From NCBI GenBank assembly GCA_022316685.1, contig JAKJHU010000030.1:17440018-17504017 (forward strand): 64,000 nucleotides of DNA, written 5' to 3'. Each line of letters opens with the position of its first letter. The stretch's first letter is position 1. Below, piece after piece: positions 1 to 10,404 of this stretch. A program made the translations under genes and the position numbers. This DNA is from Progne subis subis. Its lineage: Eukaryota > Chordata > Aves > Passeriformes > Hirundinidae. The notes under the pieces were generated by a model. It was not told the origin of the DNA, did not search any database, and worked only from the letters and a program-made list of their open reading frames with translations.

Positions 1-454
1 GATATGAGACGCCTGGAAACACAAGCTGCCCGGGGGGCTCCACAGCCTGAGCGCTCAGAAGCCTGAGCAGCAGCCCTGCGTTCAGCCCTGCCCTCGCCTT
101 TTTTAACTCCATTGATTTCTACATAGTGCTGCTTTAGTGCAAAGGCGCCTAATTTTCCTCCTCTGAGAAGGAGATGCGCCCTGGGCCCTGCAGGGACCTG
201 CCAAATTCCTGTGTGCCACTGACTGTGGATACCTGGTAGTCCTGACGTAGTTTTACCTGCTTGTTTTTCCGCTTCTCCTTTGCTGTAACACAAGATTTCT
301 ATGGCTTTCTGTGGGTTGTGGGATATTTGATGGTTTACTCCAGGCTGGTACAGTGGGGACCCCCTGCTTCCTCCCCTAAAAATTGTAGGGACAGGCTACT
401 TAAAGCAACAGAGGAGTTTGCAGACTTTATGGCTTTATGCCTTTTTGTTAAGGA
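1..454. other. Unassigned sequence, GC-rich at its left edge
   Basis: I see no gene or recognisable repeat here. The first ~100 bases are GC-rich but hold few CpG dinucleotides, so this is not a convincing CpG island. The open frames are short. Confidence 0.5.
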
Positions 455-534
455 ATCTAGTTCCAGGGCAGAGGGCTGGAACTAGATAACCTCTAAAGAC
501 CTTTCCAACCTAAACTATCCTATGATTCTATGAA
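455..534 (+). mobile_element. CR1 LINE 3' tail fragment
   Basis: The stretch reads as the last ~80 bp of a CR1 element: a 'ggaactagataacctctaaagac' type segment, then 'ctttccaacctaaact', then the diagnostic 'tatgattctatga' terminal repeat. CR1 is the dominant avian non-LTR retrotransposon and is usually severely 5' truncated, as here. No coding part remains. The left edge is uncertain because homology fades upstream. Confidence 0.85.
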
Positions 535-2126
535 TTGAAGAGCAGACTCTGCAGTCCCTAGCAAAATTAAGATGAAGCCTGTTTGGTTGGTTATTTTCAG
601 AATATACAATTTGCTCTTTGTGTCTCATGGTTCACTCGTCATCATAAAAATATCACTTTTAGGCTTCTTAGTATATTTCTTTTATATGATCTACCTTGGT
701 TACTTTACATTAATGTAAAGTTTTTAGCTCCAAAGGCAAGGAGAAGCAATAATATTGCATAGAGCTGACCCCTTGCTCCCATAGATGTAATTAATAAAGT
801 GAAGTTTACATGAGAGTTGCCAATTTTAAATTCGTAGTATTACAAACACGCATACACGCACACACAATCAAACCCCTGCATATTTGCAGAATGGGGACTT
901 CACTGTGTTTTCTGGAGGAGGACAATTGCAGGCTTCTCTGCTTTCCAGAGGTTATGGACTCCTAAGGCAGGGACCCACTTCCAAAAATGTTTCTGCTCTT
1001 TGAAAATTGACTTTTTGGGATAGTCCTGCCTAAAGCATGTTAGAAAGAAAACATCATGTCTTTAGATTTTCTCATTCTCCTAAGTCTTCTTGGAAATTAA
1101 AAAAAAAAAAAAAAGGTAAGAATTAGTAAGACCTTGAGTTTCACTTGCTGGTGAAAATAATTAGACAAGAGGTAATATCCACTGACTGGTGCCCTCGCTT
1201 AAGGCATTGGCAATTATCTCATCTGAAATGGCCCTAATGTGAGTCCCACATGCAATATTAACCTGTATCATTATATTAAGTTCCTTGCTAGGAAAAAAGT
1301 AAGAGCACTATAGGAAAAGGCTTCCTTCAGCACCTTCTACTACTTGCCGTGTGTTTCTGCTTATTATTTCAAAGACAGAAGCTCTGGCAAACCAGCATTG
1401 GTTACAGTATTCCCTGGAGGTGTCTGGGCTTGGACATTGTGCCTGGACTATGGAGTTAGGTTGTGTTGGCTGCAGGGAGCCTGTCAGGAGAACTGGGGTG
1501 GAAAATTGGGCTTTGGGGGCATCCCTTCATCAGGAACTCTCATCTGGTCTCCAGCCTAATTCTGACTCAGAAAATATCTTTTGAGTTGGGTCCTCATGTT
1601 CCCAGTCATTCTCCTACTACTTTTTGGAAAGCATGAGTCTGGTGATGGGGATCAGTCCCTGGGAGCATGGCTGGAGCACTGGTGGATGCATCTGTGCAAA
1701 GAGCTGGTAGAACAAGTACTTGACTTTAGAGGCATGAGGTCATCTGCTTTGCCTAGCACATGCTGCATGAAACAAAACCAAATGGTTACTTGATGATGTC
1801 AGGAGGGAACTTGTGGAAAAACAGGGAAAAATTAAAATATGTTGGGGTTGAACTTTGTTTTTTTCTTTTTTTTTTCTTGTTCCATGTGCTTTTGCCAGTG
1901 AGCTATTTCAGTTATTCACTCTTTCCATAGAAGTTCTTCTGTTGTCATAGTATTTTTCACCTTTACTTTTCTTGTATTTCCCCCATACTGCCACTCTTTC
2001 CAGTAGCAAAAGGAAAGCAAAAAATAGAGTAAAGGTATAAAGTGCAGCCTTTTCAATATAACTGGAAAAATTTTTTTAAAAAAAGAGAGAGAATAGGCAT
2101 AATACTTCAAATTATGCATTTTGACC
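535..2126. other. Unique sequence, no gene recognised
   Basis: AT-rich non-coding sequence with a short CA-type tract near 845-868 and a ~15 bp A tract near 1099-1113. The reading frames are short, and I recognise no protein, RNA gene or repeat family. Confidence 0.5.
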
Positions 2127-2186
2127 AAAAAGAAAAAGAAAAAAAAAAAAAAGAAAAAAAAAAGAAAAAAAAGAAAAAAAAAAAAA
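2127..2186 (+). repeat. A-rich low-complexity tract
   Basis: About 60 bp of A runs broken by single G bases (AAAAAG-like). It does not follow a polyadenylation signal or a recognisable retrocopy, so I read it as simple-repeat expansion rather than the tail of an inserted transcript. Confidence 0.9.
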
Positions 2187-5100
2187 GCCTTTTGAGATTG
2201 AGAGACTTTTCATTTGAAAATGTTCAAGCAGCTCTAGAAAAAAAAGGAGCTGGGGGAAGTGGGATATAATTTATTACCACTAACATCTGCTGTAAATCAG
2301 TTGGAGGTAGGCAAACATTCCCTACTAGGGCAGAGTTAGGTCAAGGTGAGAGGGGATAAAACAATAATTGAAAAGACTTGTGTCCTCCAGCTGCCTTCAG
2401 TAGGCTGTAAGCCGAAGAGCAAGTGCTTGCTGCAAAACTGGGCTTCTGTCTAGAAAAATTTCAAGAGAGTGAGGGGGAATCATTTATATTCAATGGAAAA
2501 CTATCAGTTTATAGCGAACAATTTCCAGAAAGAACAACAAAAACAAACAAATAAAAAAAAAGCCAACAACATTTTCTGGTTTTTTAGTTAAAATATAAGT
2601 AGAAAAAAAATGTTGTGCTTATTATGAAAAGTTTAATTTTATGAGATGTTTATGTTGAAAAACTCTAAAACATATGTTATTGTCCATCTTGGGGAAAAGG
2701 GAGAACAGGGATGGCATGGTAGGCAAAATAATGAGGCTGACAATAATAAACTTCACAGAAACATTCCAGCAGAAATGGGGTAGAAAGAAAATTTCAAACT
2801 CAGGCAGGCAGAGTTGTCAAAGCTAAAAAGTGGGTAAAGATTCCTGGAAGGGCACAGCAGCTGCAATATTTCCCCATCATCTTAGGAAAAAAAAAAAGGC
2901 CAGTGGCCTTACTCAGTACAAATGTGAAGTTGCTTACTTTTAAATTGGGAAAAGCCCTCAACCACATCCACCCTTGATGTACCTGCAGCAGCTGGCCTTT
3001 CTGATCACTTGCCCTATATCCCCAGGATGTAGCTTTGTGTATTCCTAGAGCTGATAACAAAATTATCACTTCTTCCACAAAGAACACCATGGCTACTGAA
3101 TTAAGACAAGTCAGTTCATTAAAGATTAAAAAGGTTTAGATATGCATGTGAAAGATAAAGCACATGAAATCATTATTGAGATCATGAGCAAAATGCTCAA
3201 GAAAGTTATTGTCAACCTATTAGGCCCCAAGCTCTGTTACTTTTCATATTTCAATTACTAGCCCTATCGTTATAATAGTTAGGAATTTTTTTTTTCCATT
3301 ATAGATTTGAAAGAAAGATCAGTTCTTTACTGCCCTACTTATTGGATTTGGAGAAGATTTCAAAAGAATAATTAAAAAATTTGGAGAAAGAAATTGCAGG
3401 TCCCAGTTTTGTCATTCTCCACCCATCAGTCACCTGGATGCTTTACATCCTTGAAAAAAATGACTTAATATATTCACATGAAACTTTCCCTTTAGAGCAT
3501 GGCCAGCCCTGTGTCTCAGCCATCCCAGACCTCATTGTCTCTAGCTACCAGAAACTGGATGCCGGAGAAATGTTGTGACACACTAAACCATGTTCCTTAA
3601 TCCCACTGTGATTCTATCTGGATTTACTACAACCTATACTAAAACTTTGCAGACATTAGAGACAATTAGTAGAAAACAGTATTAAAAAGGATTTCATAAA
3701 CACTGACACAACTTTCCATAAGCTGTAAACACTATTTTTCTTGAAAACTTCTGTAATTAACTTTAGAGACTTCTTGCTGCGCTACAAAACATCTCTTTTT
3801 GCAATGGCTTTCAATTTTAACATTTCCTTGGAGATCCCTGCCACTTTTATTACTAATCCTGCTCCTTCCTAAATGAGCAACCAAGGAGGTTTACTTTTGA
3901 GATCAGCATCCCTGCTGGCAGTGTTGTGCTAGGGAAAGCACCAAGCCCCCTCCATCCAGCAGCAAACCACGTGCTCTCGCATTACACAAGGAATTTTGCC
4001 ACTTTCCCCACTGATCATTCAGTGAAATACAGCAGAAGCTGTGTTCTAACAGGTTTAACAACATGTTTGTACGTTTATTGAGCAAATAGTACCTCTTGAC
4101 ATTATGAAAACGTCCCGGCATTAAAAACTGCCTTGACAAGAAGCACCTGACCCTTAGTGGTACCTACAGGCTGCACTAATGCACAGGAGATTATATATCT
4201 TTCATTTTAAACGGTTTTAGTTTTCCTTTTTGAAATACAAGAATACCCCAAACTGTGAAGCATTTCCTTTTTTGCCTCTCCTTCACTGTTCCTTGTTACA
4301 ATGGCAAAAATGGGGAGTATTTTCACAGTCCTCTTCCCCCTCCCCCCCCCATTTTTTTTCCAGTGTGGCATGTGAAGGGAGGAAACCAAAGACATGTAAA
4401 AACTTTTTTTTTTTTTTTTTTTTTAACTGGCTCAAAAACTGCTGTATAGAAATATACAGTAAAGGGTACTAAAGAAAGAAGATGTCACGTCGACAGATCC
4501 CCATGGTGTCCAAGTAGCTGGGGCCTTCATTTTTTCCCAAAGATATGTGGACAGTCCAGATAATGTTGAGAGACAACTATAAGTTGAATTATGCACCACA
4601 GACACAAGTTACAATAAAAATGTTGTGTGTAGAAATCTGACTCTCTCTACATTGTTCTCTATATGTTTCCAGGGTGTTAGTTGTGCTGAAATGGCTGGGT
4701 TGGAAGGACACCTTGGACATGTGACCATCACATTGGGCTTTTTCTCTAATTGTCACTACAGTTTATCTTGGTTTCCTTTTTAAAAATTGTTGGAAAAGAT
4801 GCCTCCTCAATGTGGTGTCACTGGTTTGTTACAGAAAAGTTAAATGAGAAACAAGAGTCAAGAATTCCAGACATTAACAAACAGTATGACAAACCCCAGT
4901 TGATCACCAGATTTGTTTAGCAATTAAAAAAGAGACTTAAGCTTCTCATGAACTGGTTCTTTGGAAGTCATATAAGCAATTATTTTATGCTATTTTTACA
5001 AATGAAGACTTAATTTATACATAAAAATTAGTGCCATATTTATTGTCAATCCCTTATCACAAGGAGCTGAGCATTTGAAAGTATGGATGGGTGCCATGAG

Positions 5101-5349
5101 ACTTGTCACAGATATGTGAGAGTCAACACTGTTATAAATGCTGCAAGCATCACATGCTCTAAGCACTGAATATTTGGATGCAGCATAGGCTGTGAGAATG
5201 AGTTGTTAGCCTGGAGAACTTTAGACTGGTCCAGAAAATTAAAGGCCCTTGGGAAAATAATGTTGTTTCTAATTGTATTCACAGCTTTTGGAAATAGGTG
5301 ATGGCCATCATGGAAACATGCCTACAAATAAGAAGATAAACTCAAATCC
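2187..5349. other. Unique sequence with a C/T tract
   Basis: No gene seen. A pyrimidine-rich patch lies at 4336-4424, with a C-run near 4341-4350 and a ~21 bp T tract at 4404-4424. The rest is ordinary AT-rich avian non-coding sequence with no interspersed repeat that I recognise. Confidence 0.5.
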
Positions 5350-5355
5350 TTTTTT

Positions 5356-5399
<44 letters not shown>
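5350..5399. repeat. Long T homopolymer (T7-C-T42)
   Basis: A 50 bp tract interrupted by one C near its left end. Read on the minus strand it is a poly-A tract, but no canonical AATAAA signal lies just upstream on that strand and no retrocopied gene is recognisable. Length in the assembly may be unreliable. Confidence 0.95.
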
Positions 5400-5440
5400 C
5401 CCATGACTGTAATTAATTAGAAGTTTAGATTTTTATGTTT

Positions 5441-5470
5441 ATGCATATGCATATGCATGTGTGTGTGTGT
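5441..5470. repeat. ATGCAT / GT simple repeat
   Basis: Three overlapping GCATAT-type units run directly into a (GT)n dinucleotide tract. The sequence alternates purine and pyrimidine throughout, a pattern that can adopt Z-DNA, although the tract is short. Confidence 0.85.
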
Positions 5471-6970
5471 CATCAAAATCCAAACCCTAGAATGCTGATG
5501 AGGAAACAGGACTGAGGAACAAAGCCAAAAGCTAAAATAGTATGCTGTGTTGTGGTCCTGATGTATGTAGATAAGGAGATGGCCCAGCAGAAGGTTGAGA
5601 CTGCTGCAGAAAGATGTGACTTTTGCAGAGAGAAAACCAGGGCAGCATGGGTGGTGGGGTGGCCTCTGTTTGACCCAGTGAGTCAGAAAATGCTGTATCC
5701 CATGCTCAGAAGGGCTGCAGTGCCTGTCCTCTGCTACCAATGCACCAGAGAGGTTTGTGGGGAGAAATAGTGATTAGAGAAGATTCACTATTGTCACAGA
5801 GACTGCAGCACTTCCCTAAAGAAGGCATGGGCTCTGCAGATGTCTCATTTCCATATTTCTCCTCATTACATCACTGTTCTGGCTTACACTATGGTTATAG
5901 GCTTCTCTTTGGGAAAAGCTCTCTCATCTCTTGTGGGAGGTGGTGGCTGCCTTCATCCCACTTCACTTGCTGTGAATCCCTCTGCAAGTGCTCAGCAGTT
6001 GAAACACTCATCCTGGCTCAGTCAGGATCTCTCATTTGTGCTCTGCCATGTTGTCATTGGAGATTTCAAACAGTGTCTGAGGTCTACAGTGCACATCTAT
6101 GGAGGAAGATCCCACAACACCATGCATTAATTAATCTCCTTTCTGAAAGACTCTTCTTGGGCTAAATATCTTGCATTCCTACCTCGTAATTTCAGCACAC
6201 ACTGCCTCACCAGCTTTGTACTTCAGAAGGAGGTACCCATATTCCCCAGTGTTCAGGGCAACCACAATGTAGTGTTCATGTGGTTCTTTTCATGCAAACG
6301 AGAGATTGTGACTTTTCCTTTCATGGAGGTCAGGTGAGAGATCTGACAGTCAATCTTTGGTTACTCAGTGACTAAATGCCAGAGGTCTATAACCTGTTCC
6401 AAACACCTTAACACCTCCTGACTGGCCTTTCTGCTGCCTGGGGCCCAGACCCCACTCTGCCCCAGTGGCTTGCCCCTTGTGATCCCTATCCAGTCCTAGG
6501 AGGCAGATTAAATTGTTAATGAAGTTAAATTAAGCAGGTTCATGGCCAATGCCAAGTTCAAGCTCTTACGCTGGTCTTGGTCAAATCACCCAAACTTCAC
6601 TTAAAGTGACAAATACAAGGGCACAGTCAAACTCTGTCTAGCTGTGTTTTGTCTTAATCCCAACCTATAGCAGGATGAAAGGATGTGCAGTAAACCACTC
6701 CACTCCTCTTAAAACATTGCCCTGCACCTTCTGCTTAGACAAGACATGGCCTGGATCTCTCTGGCTAAACTTCTTAGCTTGATGAGCTGTGCCTCAGGTT
6801 AGGGTCCATTTTCTTATTAGGTGTTTTATGTTGGTTATGTTCACACTGTCTGTAAGTTCTGCATCTCAATTTCCAGCTCAGTGCCTGAATTTTCTCTGTA
6901 TGGTGAGCCCATGGCCTTTCTCAGACTGAAGCCTGAGTGAAAGCCAATGTCTAATTGATGCAGATGATCA
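5471..6970. other. Unique sequence, no gene recognised
   Basis: Slightly GC-richer than its surroundings. A plus-strand open frame of about 140 codons near 5740-6165 has no recognisable domain and is best taken as chance. No repeat family was identified. Confidence 0.5.
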
Positions 6971-7154
6971 ATAGAATAGGATATTTCAGTTGGAAGAGAC
7001 TTAAAATGTTCATCTGGTCCAACTGCCTGACCACTTCAGGGCTGACCAAGCATGTTGTTAAGGGTTTGCCTTTTTACCTCTTAGACACTGACAGGCTTGG
7101 AGTGTTGACCGCCCCTCTTGGAAGATTGTTCCACTATTTTGACACCCTCTGAAA
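6971..7154 (-). mobile_element. Older CR1 LINE, 3' part, left of an insertion
   Basis: Antisense CR1 3' end: tail-like 'agaatagga..ttcagttggaag', then 'catctggtccaactgcctgaccacttcagggctgacca' type sequence, continuing to 'caccctctg'. The expected next CR1 sequence (the 'gaaatgcttcctaatatcaag' segment) resumes only at 7622, after a second CR1. The two pieces are therefore one element split by insertion. Confidence 0.9.
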
Positions 7155-7621
7155 CATGTTGGAAGAAGGGCAAAGCAGCCTGGGGTAGGGTCTAGAGCAC
7201 AAGTCCTATGAGGAACATTTGAGGGGTCCGGGGGTGTTTAACCTGGAGAAAAGGAGGCTCAGAAGATACATTATTGCTCTCTACAACTGAAAGGAGGTTG
7301 TGGAGAGGTGGGGGTCAAGTCCCTCCTCCCAGGTAACAAGTGACAGGATCTGGGGAAATTGCCTCAAGTTGTACCAGCTGAAGTTTAGATTGGACATTAG
7401 AAAAAATATCCACAGAAAAGGTGGTTAAGCATTGGAAGAGGTTTCCAAGGGAAGTGGCTGAGTCACCATTCCTAGAGGTATTTAAAAAACCATGTAAATG
7501 TGGCACTTAGGGTTAGTAGTAGTTTAGCATAGTTTAATGGTAACTTGGAAGTGTTGGGTTAATAGTTGGGCTTGAAGACCTTAAAAGTCTTTTCCAACCT
7601 AAAATGCCTCTGTGATTCCAT
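7155..7621 (+). mobile_element. Younger CR1 LINE nested in an older one
   Basis: A 5'-truncated plus-strand CR1 running from the 'agagcacaagtcctatgaggaac' region through 'cctggagaaaaggaggctcag', 'gtttagattggacattag' and the 'gtggttaagcattgg' block to the tail 'tgtgattccatga'. It carries only the end of ORF2 and the 3' UTR, with stops and indels. It interrupts a minus-strand CR1, and GAAA is present at both junctions (about 7151 and 7622), so the insertion can be placed almost to the base. Confidence 0.92.
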
Positions 7622-7940
7622 GAAATGCTTCCTAATATCAAGTCTAAACATCCCCTGGTAGAGCTTTAAACCATTCCCATGAATCCCAGGGAGAAGAGCT
7701 CAGCACCCCTATTTCCCCCTCCCCTCCTCAGAAAGATGTTAGAGAGCACGAGGTCACTCCTCGGCCTCCTATTCTCTCCAAACCAGACAAGCCCAGAGCC
7801 CACAGCTGCTCCTCACAGGATGTGACATCCAGCCCTCTCACTGGCTTTGTTGCCCTCCTCAGGAAACATTCAAGGACCTTCAGATCCCTCTTCAATGGTG
7901 GGTCCCAGAAATGTGCAGAAAAGTCAAATACAAGCTTGAG
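7622..7940 (-). mobile_element. Older CR1 LINE, right of the insertion
   Basis: Continuation of the split antisense CR1. It contains the expected 'cttcctaatatcaagtctaaac', 'cccagggagaagagctcagc', 'ctctccaaaccagacaagccc' and 'gttgccctcctcaggaaac' blocks in consensus order. Similarity fades near 7940. Together with the left part this element keeps roughly 500 bp of CR1 3' sequence. Confidence 0.9.
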
Positions 7941-9448
7941 CCCTAAGCCAACATAGGGGCAAAAACATCCATCTGTCTAAATTCTCTGTGTACAAATGTA
8001 TCATAATCACAATGTATGACCTTATGACACAGTACTTGGACACAGGTTGCCCAGATGCTCCAGGAATGGGATTTGTAAGGCCTAAACATGAATTTTAAGG
8101 ATGGGATGATATCTCGTACTTCTACCATTATGGCTCTAGTGGTCAAATTGGATTCTTCGCTGTGTAAGAAACTAGAGAAAATGTCATGCAAGGCAGACTC
8201 AGTTACATCAGTTTTCCCTGTCTTGCTTCAAGACTTTATATACATTCAACATGAAAGCTTGGTTTTCTCACTTAAGATGTACAAGAAGTTTATAAGAAAG
8301 CCAAATTCTTTTCTGGGGGAGCTCCCAATCAAGTAATTTCTAAAATAAGCCTAAAATCAAGAGCCAGTGCTGTTAGCTGCATGAAAAAGGAGAGGAATAT
8401 TAACTTCTGTGGGAGGAGGAGCTGTACCTTAAAAAAAAAAATGTTGCTATTGAACGCAAAGCTGGTATGGAAAGCTCAAGTAATTGGAAACACATGTTCC
8501 TGGCTGCAGGAGTACAGCACATAAACTGCAGAAGAAAAATAATAATAGAAAGGATGCAGAATATTTGAAAATATAGCAAGGAAAGTCAACATTTTACAAC
8601 TTGTTAATAGTGACTGTACCTGAAATAATGTTTCACCATTAACCTTAAAAACACAAATGTATCTATTGACTTTCTGCTGAACACCAACTTTAAAATAAAA
8701 TAGAGATCTCAGGCATGTTGGATGATAGTATTACATAAGGAGAATATTTTAGTAAACTATCTGAACAAAGATGACTCATAATGATACAGATGAATATTTT
8801 ATTTTAAACACAAAATGTTGTGAATTACTTAGCACCTAAAAATAACACGCCCCCTCTTAACTTTCAATGAACTGTGTTGACGTTGCAGGAGTTTTTAACT
8901 TTTTCAGTACAGCAAATCATCCATCTTTTGTCGTCTGTTAACAGAAATATCTCTTTTCAGGCCAAAGCTTCAAACCCAAAGCACACATAAACCCCCTCAC
9001 ACCCACACTCCCTTTGGTTTGCAGCTTTTTGTTCTGCCTCTTTCCCTTCTTGGGTAGTAAAAGCCACAGGAGGAAGGAAGGCTGTGAAATCTGCACAGAA
9101 AAATTAAAATTCAAGGCATACTGTAAAATATACCATAACCATACTGTAAGAGAGTGTAGATCAGTCACTTAAAGCTGCGTGGGTAGAGCTGTGGCAGAGC
9201 TGCCTCTTCTCCATCTTTGGTCACTTAAGTTTCTTTCCACTCCTGCTGGATATGTGAATATGTAGTTTTCATGTCTTGATTCATCCCTGATTTACCGTCC
9301 CTCTCAGCTGGGGTGAGTTTTGCAGTTCTCATATATCTGTGCACTGACCCAGCTGCAGGCTAGAGCAGCCCTGGTCATCTCGGGGCTGGCATATCCTACA
9401 TGGCAAGGCAGTCTCAGGCAATTTTGATCATGGAAACCTAGATTTTTC
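7941..9448. other. Unique sequence, no gene recognised
   Basis: AT-rich non-coding sequence between two CR1 loci. It has short A tracts and no open frame above about 85 codons. Nothing specific is recognisable. Confidence 0.5.
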
Positions 9449-10020
9449 TTAGGCCTTGTGCTCTTCAAAATCATCATAAATTACTTGGATGCAGAACTGG
9501 AAGGGATAATAAGCAAGTTTGCAGATGATGCAAATTTGGAAGGAGCCATTGTCTTGCCTCAAGGGCAGGGAGACCCTACAGAGAGACCTCAAAAAATCAG
9601 AGGACTGGGCAATCACCAACCATATGAAGTTCAACGAGGGAAAGTTCTGGATTCTGCACCTGGGATGGGGCAATCCTGGATGTGTGTATGGACAGGGGAA
9701 TGAGAGGCTGGAAGCAGCAACACAGAAAGGGACCTGGGGGTCCTGGTCAGTGGACAGTAGAACACAAGCCAGCAGTGCCCTGACAGCCAGGAGGGCCAGC
9801 CCTGTCCTGGGGGGCATCAGGGACAGCATCACCAGCTGGGCAAGGGAGGGGATTGTCCTGCTCTGCTCGGCACTGGGGCTGCCTCACCTGCAGTCCTGTG
9901 CTCAGTTTTGGGTGACACAATGTGAGAAAGACATTGAGCTGTTAGAGAGTGTCCAAAGGAGAGCGACAAAGATGGTGAAAGGCTTCGAGGGGAACCATAT
10001 GAGGAGTGGCTGAGGTCATT
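9449..10020 (+). pseudogene. Decayed CR1 ORF2 (reverse transcriptase C-terminal part)
   Basis: Translation gives a run containing 'SKFADDANLEG', which is the FADD catalytic box of non-LTR reverse transcriptases (the usual avian CR1 form is FADDT). The thumb region then continues in a different frame with 'LQRDLKKSEDWAITNHMKFNEGK' type residues and ends with 'VQRRATKM'. A frameshift between roughly 9545 and 9570 separates the two frames. About 190 codons of a protein normally near 900 remain, and everything upstream is missing. It is non-functional. It shows that this copy inserted from a full-length type of element. Confidence 0.9.
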
Positions 10021-10404
10021 TGGTCTGTTCAGCCTGGAGAAGGGGAGACTGAGGAGAGACCTCAGTCCTCGTGAGGGGAAGCAGAGGGGCAGACACTGAT
10101 CTTTTCTCTGTGGTGACAGTGACGGGGCCTGAGGAAATGGCCTGAAATTGTGTCAGAGGAGGCTTAGGGGAGGTTTAGTTTAGATACTAGAGCTCCTTCA
10201 GCCAGAGCCAATGGGTGGTTGGGCACTGGAGCAAGCTCCCCAGGAAACTGGTCACAGCCCCAAGCCTTATAGGATTAAAGAAGTGTTTAGACAATGCTCT
10301 CAGGTACGTGGTGTGACTCTTGGGGATGGTGCTGTGCAGGGCTAGGAGTTGGACTCCATGATCTTTGTGGGTCTCCAACTCAGCTGATTCTGTGATTCTG
10401 TGGT
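9449..10404 (+). mobile_element. CR1 LINE, largest copy in the window
   Basis: About 955 bp of plus-strand CR1, 5' truncated inside the reverse-transcriptase domain of ORF2 and running to the tail 'gattctgtgattctgtgg'. Landmarks in order are 'agcaagtttgcagatgatgc' (FADD box), 'tgaagttcaacgaggg', 'gtccaaaggagagcgacaaag', 'ttcagcctggagaagggg' and 'gttggactccatgatc'. It resembles the long-branch CR1 type with 'gtgaggggaagcagaggggc' in its 3' part. It is 5' truncated and frameshifted, so it is immobile. Confidence 0.95.

Noticed and set aside
5478..5530. Apparent similarity to 45459-45510 (both follow T-rich tracts, 'gtgaggaaac' type words)
   Set aside because: The match is only about 30-40 bp with many differences and does not extend. 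It may be chance or an extremely old repeat.
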